DNA from: Geosiphon pyriformis
Lineage: Eukaryota > Glomeromycota > Glomeromycetes > Archaeosporales > Geosiphonaceae
Reading direction: 5' to 3'
Assembly (NCBI GenBank): GCA_016748015.1
Contig: JAAOMT010000768.1
Coordinates: forward strand, 1,176-65,175
DNA: 64,000 nucleotides
Positions 44,881 through 56,600 of this stretch are shown piece after piece; within the stretch, counting starts at the first letter, position 1, and the number at the start of each line of letters is the position of its first letter. The notes beneath the pieces were generated by a model. It was given only the letters and a program-made list of their open reading frames with translations. It was not told the DNA's origin and made no database searches. The position numbers and the translations under genes were made by a program.

Positions 44881-47064
44881 TCAGTATTCTTTGTTCCATG
44901 CACAAAGATTATAATGTTTAGTTTCTTTTGATCCTGCCAATACCCACTTTACAAGATGCAAATCATGGCTTTTTTCTATTTTTTTGTGAAGCCCAACATC
45001 ATGATGCCAGTTAATATATTGATTTAAACTTTCTGGATATTTAGCTTCTTCAACGCTCCCAGCCCAATCAAAATCAATAAGTTTTACATCATTAGTTGGT
45101 CCAAGGAGAATGTTAGGACCACGAAGATCTCCATAAACAAAGCCAAAATTGTGGAGCATGTTTACTGCATCCAGAATAGTAGTCTGCATGGTCTCGCGCT
45201 CGTTACCTGAAACCTTATCGAGATGTGAATAACATTGCAAGTATTCCATGATCACCAAACTCCAATCATCAAGTTCCTCAAAGTACAAAATCTTGGGAGC
45301 AATCCCCTGACCAGAGCATGCATCGTGAGCTTTTTTGCAGTATCGAGGAGTGAATTTAACAACGACTTTTTGATTAGATCCATCTAAATCTGCTTCGGCA
45401 AGCCAGAGGTTTTTATCTTCTATCCTTGATACATAGCATAAATTTTGAAGACTTTCAATCTGAGTTGGGAAACGAGGAAAAGGCCCATTGCAAACCATTT
45501 TCGGGGTGTCTTGATTATTGGAAAGAGCAGTGTAGTATTCTTGAAGATCTTGCAGACAAGTAACAAGAGCAGAAATCGCACGGCATGCCATCCTAGCTGT
45601 GCAGCAATCATAGAACGTCATGTCAAGGGGGATAGCCGGAGTAAGTTTGTCTATACAATGGTAATCGCTTAGGATAGCACCGCTGATTGTGAGTTCTTGG
45701 CCTAAACAAAATGCTTTAATAACTACCAATACCATTAAAAGATGGAAACACAAAAATTTTTTTACCGTTCAAAGTAACCAGAAAAGATGGGTAACACGTG
45801 CGTCCACTATATTGCTCATTTGCCTTCCAAGTGAGATCGATGAACTTAACATAATAAGCTGCATTCTGTAAGTAAGAACAATTCCTCGTTCCCCAGTCCG
45901 TCTTCACCTCCAGGTTAAGAAGGAGAAACTCTGTGCCAGAAACTCTCTTGATAACCGTGCCCTCAGTCTCATACCCGTTACTGTGGTAATTTTCTATTGT
46001 CAATGCTGGATTCAGATCTGTGAGGATATGAGTCAAAAATTTCTTGAAGAGGTTTTCTTGAGTTTTCTCCGTAGTTTCGAGACGCGATAATTGGGGCGAG
46101 AGCTCTCGGATGAGCTCCGCATATTTCTTTTCGTTGTTGGAAAGTGTAGGGGTATCGTTGTAAAATAAATTTCGGAATTTCTCGAAAACCTTGCAATAGA
46201 ATCTGATTGGGATGTCAGAACGACTCATGGGTCTGTGATGGCGAATCCTTTTCTCTTGGACAGTATCGACAAAACTTGACGAAGAGTAGTTGCTAGGTGA
46301 TATATTTTTAAGAAGGCTAACATTTTTCTCCCTCTCCTCGAATACTAGAAGAATGTAGATTTTGAACAGGTCAAAACTTCAATCTCTGCAAATTAATATC
46401 CTGTCCCAACTCACCCTTCCGACGCTTATTAACGTTGTCTAGCTCGGGAGATAGTGAGCGTGAACGTCGAATTTCTGGGTGATTGCAGTGAGAAAAATGA
46501 GATGGCGAGGGAAAACAGACGCATTATGGTAGATGATTTAAGTGATAAATAGTTCGACAGTGGTTAAACCGCAACGAAACAGGCCGTGAGCGACATTAAT
46601 AGAAAGGCATTATTTAAACAAGGAAGATAAATGAGACAATTAAGAAACAAGATGACAGTAATAAACAGGTAGATTTATATCTGCAAACAGTTATTTCATG
46701 ATAGCGATAATTGCAAGCATAAAGGACATTATCGTATTACTAAACTCTATTCTATATACGCTGTCTACTCTAACTCTGTCCCCAACACCCAAGTCACAAA
46801 GTTGTTACCTGTCTTAGTTGTTTCTAGCAATGCATTTTGGAATCTTTGGACCTGCGCCTTCCACTCATTTTTCTCTACTTTTAAATCATTTGCATCTTCT
46901 TCCAACTCTTCCTTTTCTTCTATCCATGCCTCTTTTTCATCACTGTCCGTCCACTTTTGTCCTCTCAGATTCTTCTTTAATTCACTTAACCTATCTAGCT
47001 TCTCCACGCATCTCCTATACTCGGTCTTAGCGTCTTCTAATTCACGTTTAATATCTTCAGACAT
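44881..47064 (-). CDS. Crinkler-like protein: coiled coil, PD-(D/E)XK-like domain, protein-kinase-like domain
   Basis: Three exons on the minus strand: 46809-47064, 45766-46344 and 45701-44881, 551 codons. Intron 1 (464 nt) has GTAACAAC...TTCTTCTAG; intron 2 (64 nt) has GTAAAA...TTTTGTTTAG. Both joins keep the frame in phase 1 and give VTLNGQELTISGAI, the junction expected for the family. Residues 1-85 are charged coiled coil. About 140-300 hold a nuclease-like domain with NLEVK (E231, K233). The kinase-like domain spans about 370-520: VVVKF (K394), hinge IMEYL, YGDLRGPN (D470, N475) and LIDFDW (D488, with DFD in place of DFG). Such proteins are abundant in mycorrhizal fungi and related to Crinkler effectors. 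Secretion is not evident: no N-terminal signal peptide. Intact and much less AT-rich than its surroundings. Confidence 0.8.
46345..46808 (-). other. Intron 1 of the kinase gene, site of divergence between the two paralogues
   Basis: The first 50-80 nt after the donor still resemble the left-edge gene (GTAAC..., TTGGGTGTTGGGG, GAGTAG). After that the two genes share nothing. The intron is long for this type of genome and contains no frame that continues either exon. Confidence 0.6.
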
Positions 47065-47645
47065 GGTGTTTTGCGTGTTTGTTATGGTTTGGGAAAATAT
47101 GGCCTAATATATGTTTGGTTCGTGTCAATGACGTTTCAGATCTTTGATTTATCAGTATAAATTTACTATTTAAGTAACAAACCCGCCTTTGTTAAATTAC
47201 AACAATAATCAGAGTTTTTACTATATAATATAATTGTTTTTTTAATAATTATTGTATTATGCAATATTCATTAAATTATTTGTTTTGTTAAATTAACATT
47301 ATTATTGTTTTATATATTTTAATATTGAATAAAATTCGTTTTATTATTTTAAAATTAAAATAATTGTGAGTTTTAAAATTGGAAAAAATTAAACCAGTAT
47401 TAAATATATTTAATTTATTATTTTGTATATATTAAACTTATTAAATAAAAGTTTATATATTTTAATTTGTAAATAAAACAAATTTAATAATGCTATTTTT
47501 TATGTATTAATTAAATTAAAACTTAAAATATGTACCAAAAATATTAATTATACATTTTTTATATGTAATCAGTAATTTAAACTTATACTAAGATATATAT
47601 AAATTAAAAAAAAAACTATTTGTTTTTATTTTAATTTAATTTTTT
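47065..47645 (-). promoter_or_regulatory. 5-prime flank of the kinase gene, duplicate of 1125-1570
   Basis: Near-identical to 1125-1245 and recognisably similar further out, with an extra ~120 bp at 47396-47515 relative to the left copy. Likely promoter and 5-prime UTR. The similarity stops within the AT-rich region near 47640. Confidence 0.6.
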
Positions 47646-48040
47646 ATTTTTATATATTAAAGTTTTAATAACTTTATTATTACTTTTATATTAATAGTTT
47701 ATATTTTTACAAAATTATTAATTAATAATTTTTATTTTTATTAATAAATTTATTATTTTTATTATTTAAAAAATATATTATAATTTTTTATTAATTTTTA
47801 AATAATATCAATAATATATTTAATTTAAAAAAACTTAAATATTTAATATTAAATAAAACTATTTTTAATAATTAATAAAAAAAAAGTAATTTAAATTATT
47901 AATACATTAATATATTTAACTATAAATTTATTAAATAAGTCAAGTTTTTAAGTAAAATTCCAAAAATTTTATTTTAAAATTAAGCAAAAAAAAAGTTTTT
48001 ATGTTTTTGGTTATATTTTTATAATTATTTTACACTTTTT
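47646..48040. other. AT-rich spacer, no gene seen
   Basis: Mostly A and T in short alternating runs; no readable frame and no match to the repeats of the window. Confidence 0.55.
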
Positions 48041-50310
48041 GTCTTTTTAATTTTATGATCATAATTAGAACAAAAAATAAAGAAGCTGTATCTAATATCT
48101 GTTCTGAGATATTTAATAAAATTTCAACCAAAAAAGCTTTTTCTGTTGTGGAAGCAACCAGGCAAAACGTATTAGAAATCTTTCTTTTACTTAATAATCA
48201 TAAAAAACTGCTTTTGGTAGTTATTGAAGCAACTTCCTCATCTTTAGCTGGTTTTTTACCAGTCAAAATTCTTTCAAAGAGATATACTTAAATTAGTTTT
48301 AGTGTTGTCTCTACCCCAACTAAGAATCCAAAAGTTTTTAATAATAAATTAATCAATAAGCTGGTTTTTTTTTCTTTAGTTTTAATATCTGGTGCTGTTA
48401 GTACCATCTCTTCAAAAAATAGTCAAAAAAACCAAAAGTTTAGATAAATAAAAGCAGTTATTTGCCTTTGCTATTATTATACTGAATTCTTTTGTAGTTC
48501 TCAATAAGATCTTAAATGAGATCTTTATAATATTATCTAGCATATTATTCAAAATAGACCAAGATTAATCACTGGTTATATTGTCAAATATAGTGTTTTT
48601 TGGTAGATTATTACTGGTTTTAGAAGCAAAACAATTATCTTCTGTAATATTATCTGTTCTTGAAAACTGAACTAATCAAATAAAAACTGAATTATCTTCT
48701 TTTCTGGTTTCTGGTACTGTCTCTGGTGGTGCTTGGAAAACTATTACTAGTTATCAAAGATTTGCTGAGTAGATGACCTCTATTTTGGTGTTTGGTATTA
48801 TTTTTAAGATTAAATTGGCTTATATTAAAGCTGTTTTTCAGTCTGTATATGGTTTTTTGAGCATAAAGTTAATATTAAAAGATAATATGAAGCTTTTTTG
48901 TATAAAGTTTGCTTCTTAAGTGTCTTTAAAAGCTACATTTTTGGTTGAGTTTACAAGTTTTGTTCATTTAATTACTCTTAAAATTGCTAAGTCTTTGGGG
49001 TTTCTGAATCTAGTTTTTCTTATGCTGCTGTTGTACTATGTGATATGCCTTTGGGTGTGTCTGCTATTGACATTAAAACAGTTCTTAATATATTTGATAG
49101 TATTACTTGTATTATACTAAAGTCTGCTAGTATTTGGCAATATGTAGTTGTTTATTTTGAAAAGTTAGATTCTGCTATATCTGCTTTGAATTATTAGTTA
49201 GTTTTGGTAGACAAAAATAGTATTAGAATCCTCTTCTTGGTAAATCAGAATAAGACTATTTTGTTTTATAATAAGTTTAAGACCAAACTGGTCAACCTTT
49301 TTTCTGGCTGTACTGCCTTTTAAATTAGTAATATAATCTCTTAGGTGATAATCAGATGTGTTTTATTCTTTAGTTTTCTGATTCTGGTTATTATTTTTGG
49401 TTTGCTCTGATTATGTTTGGTTCTCAAATTGATTTGGATTCTGCTGTTATTAAAATTAGTACACTGAAAAAGTGCCATATTTGGTAAAAGACTTCTGGTT
49501 GCTGGTGCTGTTTTATATGTCAAAAAATAAGTCATTTGGCTGTGAACTGCAAAGTGTCTCCACTTTTTTTCTTTAAGGCTTCCAAGATATTCAAACTACA
49601 TTTTGTGAGAACTGTTTTTTATGTTAAAGCCTCTGTTTCTTTTGACTCTTCTGAGTTTTTTTTTGATAGCTTTGACATCTTTTTCTGTAGCTGTTGGTGA
49701 TCCTTTGGTTTTTTCTCAGTTAGCTTCTCTGAAAGCTGATTTGGCTAAGCTTTCTGTTTTGGTTGAGTCTATTGTTAAGCTAGTTGGTTTTTTAATCAAA
49801 ACATTTAAACAATTCATTAATAGAGATTTGGTTTCAAGTAGTGCTCTTGGTCTTAAAATTAATGAGGTTTTGGTGCATATGAGTTTCTTTAATAAGACTT
49901 TTAATAAGCTAAAAAGAGAAGTAGTTTCTTTAAAAAAAAGAGTACTGTATAGATAATATTGATATGTCTAATAATTTGGTGTATCTAATTGGCTTGAATA
50001 ATGATACATTTTCTAATTTAATATCTTTTTGGGCTCATGAGCTTGTTCATATCAAAACTAATCTCTTGAAAATAGCTGAATGGCTAGTTGAATTGGTTTC
50101 TAGTAGTGTTACTTTGTTTAATATTGTTCAAAAAATGTTATTTTTGGATAAATTTTCTTCTGTTGTATTAATATAATATAGCCTAAACTGGCTTGAATAG
50201 CTGGTTATATGTAAAAAGTACATGAGTTTCATCTAATTTAGAATACTTAGTTTGTTTTAAAGTATTAGATAAAAGTTGGGTCTTATTTGTTAAACTTTAA
50301 TAAAATAAAA
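48041..50310 (+). mobile_element. LINE-derived element with ORF1 only (CCHC zinc knuckle) and a LINE 3-prime tail
   Basis: Reads, through several stops and shifts: VEATRQNVLEIFLLLNNHKK (48055-48291), SLKATFLVEFTSFVHLITLK (48920), ASIWQYVVVYFEKLDSAISA, CFIPQFS-like and FGSQIDLDSAVIKI, then a knuckle CFICQKISHLAVNC (C-x2-C-x4-H-x4-C, 49509-49550). A coiled-coil part follows with VFSQLASLKADLAKLSVLVE (49690) and LIGLNNDTFSNLISFWAHEL (49990). I recognise this as a LINE ORF1 family of mycorrhizal fungi, with an RRM-like part before the knuckle. After its stop at about 50176 comes a LINE 3-prime tail (50200-50290), without endonuclease or RT. Confidence 0.75.
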
Positions 50311-51912
50311 ATAAAAAATAAATTTATTTTACAAAACAATAATTTTTTGGTTTTAAAATTAACAATTATTATTAATATTAATATAATTAAAAAAATCAGC
50401 AAAAAAAACTACTTATAATTTTACAAATAGTATCTTTATATAAAAATCTAAAGTTTTAATTAAAAATATTAAGTATTTAAATAATAAAATAAATTTAACT
50501 TTAAAAATACTTTTAAATAATAATAATACTAAATAGTTTGAAAATATAAAAACTAATTTTGTAAAAAAAATCAAAATTTTTTTCAAAAATTAATATTAAT
50601 TATAAAACAAAAATAAGATTTTTTTAAACTTAATTAAATATTTCTAAAACTAAAAAGATAAATACAAACAAAATAATAATTTTTTTATTTAGTATTATTG
50701 TTTTTAACATAAATAAAAATAAAATTTATTTTTTATTTTTATATTCTATTGCTTTAAAATCTAAATAATTAAATTTAAAAATTGTTATAAAATTTTTTTT
50801 TGCTTTAAATATTAATCTATTAACAATTAAAAAAACACAATTTTTATAAATTAAAAATACAATATTTTTATACAAAGAATTACAATATTTATTATATTAA
50901 AATTATATAAAAAGAATCATATTATTAAAGTTAATTTAATAAATATTAATTAAAATAAAAGTTTTATAATCAGCTTAATTATAATTAAATTATGATACTA
51001 TTTAATTAAAAATCCAAATAAATACAAAAAAAATTTAGTAAACTAAAAAATACTAATAAAAATTAAGAATTAATATCTGTAATTTAATAATAATAAATTT
51101 TATTATATTTAAAAAATTTTATATATCTTTATTTAAATAATTTAATATTTTAAATTTGTAATTATTATTTAAAAATATTATTAAAAAATATAATTAGTTC
51201 ATTTGCTTTTAATTATATTAATTATTATTATAATTAATATTATTAATAATTAATATTTTAAATCAAGTTATTTAAATTTAATTATATATATTATTAATTT
51301 TTAAAAAAATAATATATTAAATAAATTTATTAAATTAATTAATTTAATTAGTAATTTACTTAAGAATAATAATTAATCTATTAATATTATATAATATAAA
51401 TCAATAATACATAAAACCAAAACAATTTTGTTATACTTAAAAATAATTTAGTTACATAACTAATCATATATACATAAAAATTATATTATTTAATAATCTG
51501 GAATCTTAAATGACTACTTTTATAAAATTTAAAATATAGCTATTTTTCTAACAAAAACTTTATTTAATGTAAAATAACATTTGTGGTTCCAAATATAAGA
51601 ATTAAATTTATGATTTTAAAAATAAATTTATTGGTTTTTATTATGAAGTTAACTTTTTCAAGTTTAAAAACATGTAAAAAACTCAACTTATTATTTTAAT
51701 TCATTTTTATATTGCTTATTTTTGACTTTAATTATTATTGAAAAGCTTTCATTTAAATTAAACTACAATGTTGTTTTTGTTATTTGTGTCAAAAATAATT
51801 TATTATATTGTAATATCCATTCTTAAATTTTTGAGATTTTTGGTATTTTATCTGATTTTAGTTCACTATTATCTACAAATTTTTTTAATTTATTATTTAT
51901 TTTTTTAGCTAT
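50311..51912. other. AT-rich region, no gene seen
   Basis: About 1.6 kb of very AT-rich DNA with stops in every frame and simple A/T runs. It could be a fully decayed element. Nothing can be assigned. Confidence 0.55.
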
Positions 51913-52796
51913 TATTACTCATAAAAATTTAGAAATTCTTAATAAGAATATAAAATAGCCAATTAAAAAGAGGCATAATAAGAAAAAAATTTCAAAATTC
52001 CTTTCAAAAAATTTCAGAAATTTAAGATTCTTTTTAAAAAATTACAAAATTTCAGAAATTCTAAGATTTCTGGTTAAAAAAATTAAAAAATTCAAGAAAT
52101 CTCATATAATATTAAATATATATATATAATAAGAGTGTTAAAAGCAGAAAAAAGCAGAATTCAGTTCAAAATCAATATTTTTAATCAATAAATTATTTCA
52201 TATCTCTTTCTTTAACAATAATTTTCTACAATCTAAAGTGAAATCAAATCACATATAAATAAAATATTAATTATTATCCGAATTTATGCTATCATTACTT
52301 GATTAAAATATCTTAAAAAAATCATTTTTAATCTATTAACACTTTATGTTGATAAAATCCAATACTTAATTATATTAAACCAATAGCTCTTAATTGTAAT
52401 TATTAATAGAATACTAATTTTTTATTTTTATTTTTTTTTATTTTTTTTATTTTTTTTATTTTTATTTTTTGTTTTCATTGTTGTTTATTAAACTGATTAA
52501 AAAATTATCACATAGAATTATTGACATTAAAGAAACTGGTAAAAGACCCAGAAATAAGAATAAACACTCAGAATTAAAAATAGCTTATCAGAAAGAACTG
52601 GTCATTAAGCTGAAAAAAAAATATACTTCTGAGAGAATACTAAAACAACTATTGAATTTCTGTTCATTATATAAAAGACTCAAACCAAAACTTTCAGATC
52701 ACAAAAATTTTCAGATATTATCAACTATACTAGTTATTAAGCACTAAATTACAAGTTTTTTATTTGTTTTAATACTCCAAATAATTATCTGTAATA
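51913..52796 (+). repeat. Solo LTR of gypsy family A, plus orientation
   Basis: 884 nt beginning TATTACTCATAAAA and ending ATTATCTGTAATA, aligned end to end with the reverse complement of the A1 LTR. Flanks CTAT (51909-51912) and CTGT (52797-52800) are a 4-bp duplication with one transition. A decayed GAATTC-type array lies at about 51985-52110 and TATATATATAATAAG at about 52115-52133. The 92-codon open frame at 52469 lies inside the R/U5 part and does not match the A1 frame. Confidence 0.78.
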
Positions 52797-54306
52797 CTGT
52801 TATTTAATTTTTAGCATGTATATTTCCAAGCAAAAACATTTGTTTAAGCATTTATTTGACTGCATTCAATATTTATTGTCTTTATTTTAATTATTAAATA
52901 CTATGTTTTTACATAAAGCTCATTTTTTATTTTAAGAATAATCAATATTAATAACAGATTTTATAACTGCAGATGCATTTTGTTCTGGATTTTATATTTA
53001 TTTAATATTTGTATGTTAATTAAAAAATTATATATATACTTATGTATTTTTATATTTTTAGCAATAGGTTTTAGTGTATAATCTATAATATATACATATA
53101 TATAATCTTTAGATTAAAGTAATTAGTTTATTTATATAATGATTTTTTGAATAATTTTAAAACTTTTTTTTATTGTTATTTTTAAGATATAATGTTATAT
53201 TAGTGCATTAATATGCTCTTAATATTGCTTTCCAAGTATAAAATTCTTTTTTATTTATTTTATAAATGAGTAAATATATTATAACAAGCATGTAATAAAA
53301 TTTTATTATTAAATTGTTTTAACTTATTTAAGTAATAAACATATTTTGTCAATTAACTAATAAATTTATTATTATTTTGTGTTTTTTAATTGGTTGTTTA
53401 AATATTTATTCTATTTTATAAAAATTGGTCTATTTACTTAAAGTATAAATAAAATTCAAAAACATCTGACTGTTTAATATTATGTATTAAAACAATAGAT
53501 GCTTATAATCAAATAGTATTATGCTATCTATATGTATTATAATATTAACTTTGTTTTAAATACTATTAGCCAATTAATTTTTATAATGTTATAATATATT
53601 TTTTTCTTTGTAAAAATCAAAAATAAATATGTTATTATTTATTTATTGTAGTGCCAAAGTTTTTTGACCTTTTTTTGTTAACACAAATAAAATAAAGTTA
53701 TTAGTTCTAGAAATCTTAATTGTTAATACAACTATTATATTTTTTCTAATCTTAAAAAAAATAGATCTGAATATAACTTTAATTAATAGTTTTTTGATTA
53801 TATTATTATTATTGAAACCAAAAGCAGCTGATCCAGAATATACTGATTTTTTTCCAAAAATATTATACTATATATTATTAATTACTTGAGATAAAATTGG
53901 AAAAATCTTATTAGTTTTACTTTTATTAGTACAAACAAATTTTGTTAATAGATTTTTCTTATTTTAAACAACTGTTATAATAAATTAACATTGATTGAAC
54001 ACATTGCTAACATATATATAGAGTTAGTATAATATAGATAAAAAAGTAGTATTGTCATTTTTTAATCACTAAAACATCTATCAATTATAAATATAAAAAT
54101 TATAATATAAATTAGGTAATATTATACCCTCTGTAAACAAAAAAATAGTTTTTAAAAGTAAGTTTTGCATGTTTAATAGTAGTTATAAAAACCAGAATTG
54201 GCATTTATATTTGAGAATTTTTTATTAATTAAATAGATGTCATATTTTTCTATTTAATATTGATTATTTTATATTTTTAACTAGCAAATTATCAATTAAT
54301 ATATAT
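52797..54306. other. AT-rich region, no gene seen
   Basis: About 1.5 kb without a readable frame. A short stretch near 53818-53880 (KAADPEYTDFFPKILYYI in one frame) hints at decayed coding sequence, but I cannot place it. Confidence 0.5.
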
Positions 54307-55064
54307 TGTTACAGTTGAAACTTATACTTTTTTTTAATTATTACATATATTAATCACTGATGTCATATAATTAGCCATCTTATTTTTAGATAGTAATTAT
54401 TGATTTGATTAATGATTTGACTGTTGACCTAATTATTAACCTAATTAATGACCTAACTATTGATCTAATCATTGACCTAATTATTGACTTAGTTGTTGAC
54501 TTGATTATTAACTATTTTTGATAGCTATATAAGTAATGAATCTCTTAGCTATAAAAAAGGCATATCAAAAATACAAAACATGTCAGAAATCAAGGAAATT
54601 AAATAATTAAAATAACAACTTTTATCTCAATTTTTTTTTTATTGCTAGTTTTTTTTTCCTACTTTCAAGTATCTGAACATCTTGGAATAAAAGATTACTT
54701 GTTGGTTATTCTCTATTCTTTTCCTGAAATGTGTAATTGTAGTATTTGAAAATTATTAAATAAAACATGACTAAAAAGTACATTTAATACCTGATATTGA
54801 ATTCTAAGAGCACCAACATGAGGCATAGAATTATACTAATGTGTAATCATTTGTTGATAATACAAACTATCTTTTTATTTTTAGATTTTCCAATTATCTT
54901 TTGAAAAGTATAGTGACTGAGATATTTTATGAGACTGATCTTACACATTGAATTCATACTTATTTAATTTGTTTTTTGAAGTTGAATTCCCTTTGATTCT
55001 TTTTATTACCCTACAATTTTGTTCTTCTTTGCTATCTATTAGCTTGTTACTTCAATTTATAACA
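54307..55064 (+). repeat. C1 5-prime LTR
   Basis: About 758 nt from TGTTACAGTTG to TTATAACA. Boundaries are supported by the end-to-end match with the solo LTR at 3921-4620 and by the primer-binding site a few bases on. Confidence 0.75.
54401..54533 (+). promoter_or_regulatory. C-family U3: nine 12-bp repeats and TATA box
   Basis: Nine consecutive 12-bp units with consensus TGACCTAATTAT fill 54401-54508. They are followed at once by GCTATATAAGTAATG (54524-54538), a TATA box. The array survives in the solo LTR near 4450-4540. Confidence 0.7.
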
Positions 55065-55070
55065 TAAAAG

Positions 55071-55088
55071 TGGTGCTCCCTGTAAGGT
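55071..55088 (+). other. C1 primer-binding site
   Basis: TGGTGCTCCCTGTAAGG, identical to the A1 site except one base, six bases after the LTR end. Confidence 0.65.
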
Positions 55089-55599
55089 TGTCAAAATTCA
55101 CTTTGTTTTCTATTGTATAGGTAATTATTCATACTTGTCACAACAAAAATGATCCAAACTTTATTGAACTCAATTCTTTGCTCTTTTGCTTAATTTGCTT
55201 CTCCATTGAAAAACAATCTAGCAGACAATTCTAAGACTTTTGGAACTGGTTCTTAAATGAGCATTCAGTTAAAATCTACATATTCTATACAATCTATTAC
55301 TTTAACCAAGCTTATTTTGAAGACAACTTTGAAGAAAAAAACAACAGTATTAATCAGCTTTTATACTCCACAATATTTGAAAAACAGTCTCTTAATTTTG
55401 AATACTTAAATCACCAAATTCACATTTGAATTGTTGCCTATTAGCTAGCTGAAACACCCTTTGAAACAAAAGAAGAAAGTTATCAAACTGCTTCTGTTTT
55501 TGATTTCTTTTCAAGTGAATTAAAACACTTCATATAAACAGCTATTTCTGAACCAATGACTAATAACCTTATACAACAAAACATTCTGATTACTTTTTA

Positions 55600-56600
55600 A
55601 GGCATACAAACTGCTTTAGGACAAAAAAACAATACCTCATTATCATTATTTAGAGATAATGCACAAAATCCAATTGAATGGTTGGATGACTTTGAAAGAG
55701 CTACTACAGCCAATTAATATAATAATAAATACAAATTTCAAATCATTGGTGGCTATCTTTAAGACTCTCCTGCTACTTGGTTCTTATAAGAAACCAATGC
55801 CAATACTTAACAAAGAATCATTAGATAAACACCATGAAATACTGGAAAAGACATCTCTTTTACTATTCAGTTTGAAACAAAATTTAGAATTCTTATCTTG
55901 ATATTCAAATAGCATATAGAATTAAAAAAAAAAACTTAAGGTCTTGCTAAAATTGTAACTGAATATGCCAAAGCAATCAGAAAGTTAATTAAGCAGGTAG
56001 ACTTTAGAAGAAACTGGACAAAAAAGCAGAAAATTCACTCCTTTACAAAAAGATTGAGAATTGATCTCTCATATGCTTTTTGGTCTCTTCTGGCTCTAAA
56101 AAACAATTCTATAATAGACATGATCATTAAACTTGTCCAATGAATTAAAGACAACCAAAGGATGCACTTGAAATCTACACTACCAGTTTTTGTTTCTGCT
56201 TCTGCTCCTCAAATAGTTGCTACTTTTTTCACTGCCCAGACTCTAAATTCCAATGAACAATTGAAAATAAATTTACAGCCAATCTTGCCTAGTTGTTAGA
56301 GCCCTTAGCCCAAACAATTAGAAAAAATCAACAACTCTAAAGACCCAGATTTAAACCCTATTTTAATTAACTCCAACAACTTCTTTATCAAAGACAGCAA
56401 AATTGTGGCCCACTTGTGTACTATTGCTGTGAATTAACTAAACACATCTTCAGAGATTGCAACAATCTTTCATTGTCTCCTCCAGTTCTTAGAAACAATG
56501 ACAATCAAAACAACAAAACTATTAACAACAATGCCCTTAATTAAAGACCTAATCATGTCAACATCAATTTTTTTGGAAAGGATCTCTTAATTAAAACCAC
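55600..56600 (+). pseudogene. C1 gag
   Basis: Frame reads DNAQNPIEWLDDFERATTAN (55650), IIGGYL...DSPATWF, TEYAKAIRKLIKQVDFRRNW, IHSFTKRLRIDLSYAFWSLL and LQPILPS, then a Pro/Asn-rich part with a damaged zinc knuckle (YCCELTKHIFRDCNN near 56425). Stops occur at Gln and Trp positions. The capsid-like domain is different from those of families A and B. The ~500 nt upstream (55090-55600) is leader with decayed N-terminal gag. Confidence 0.75.

Noticed and set aside
44881-45753. Separate 290-codon kinase gene starting at a TTG
   Set aside because: A 64-nt GT-AG intron joins it in frame to the upstream exon and yields the expected family junction.
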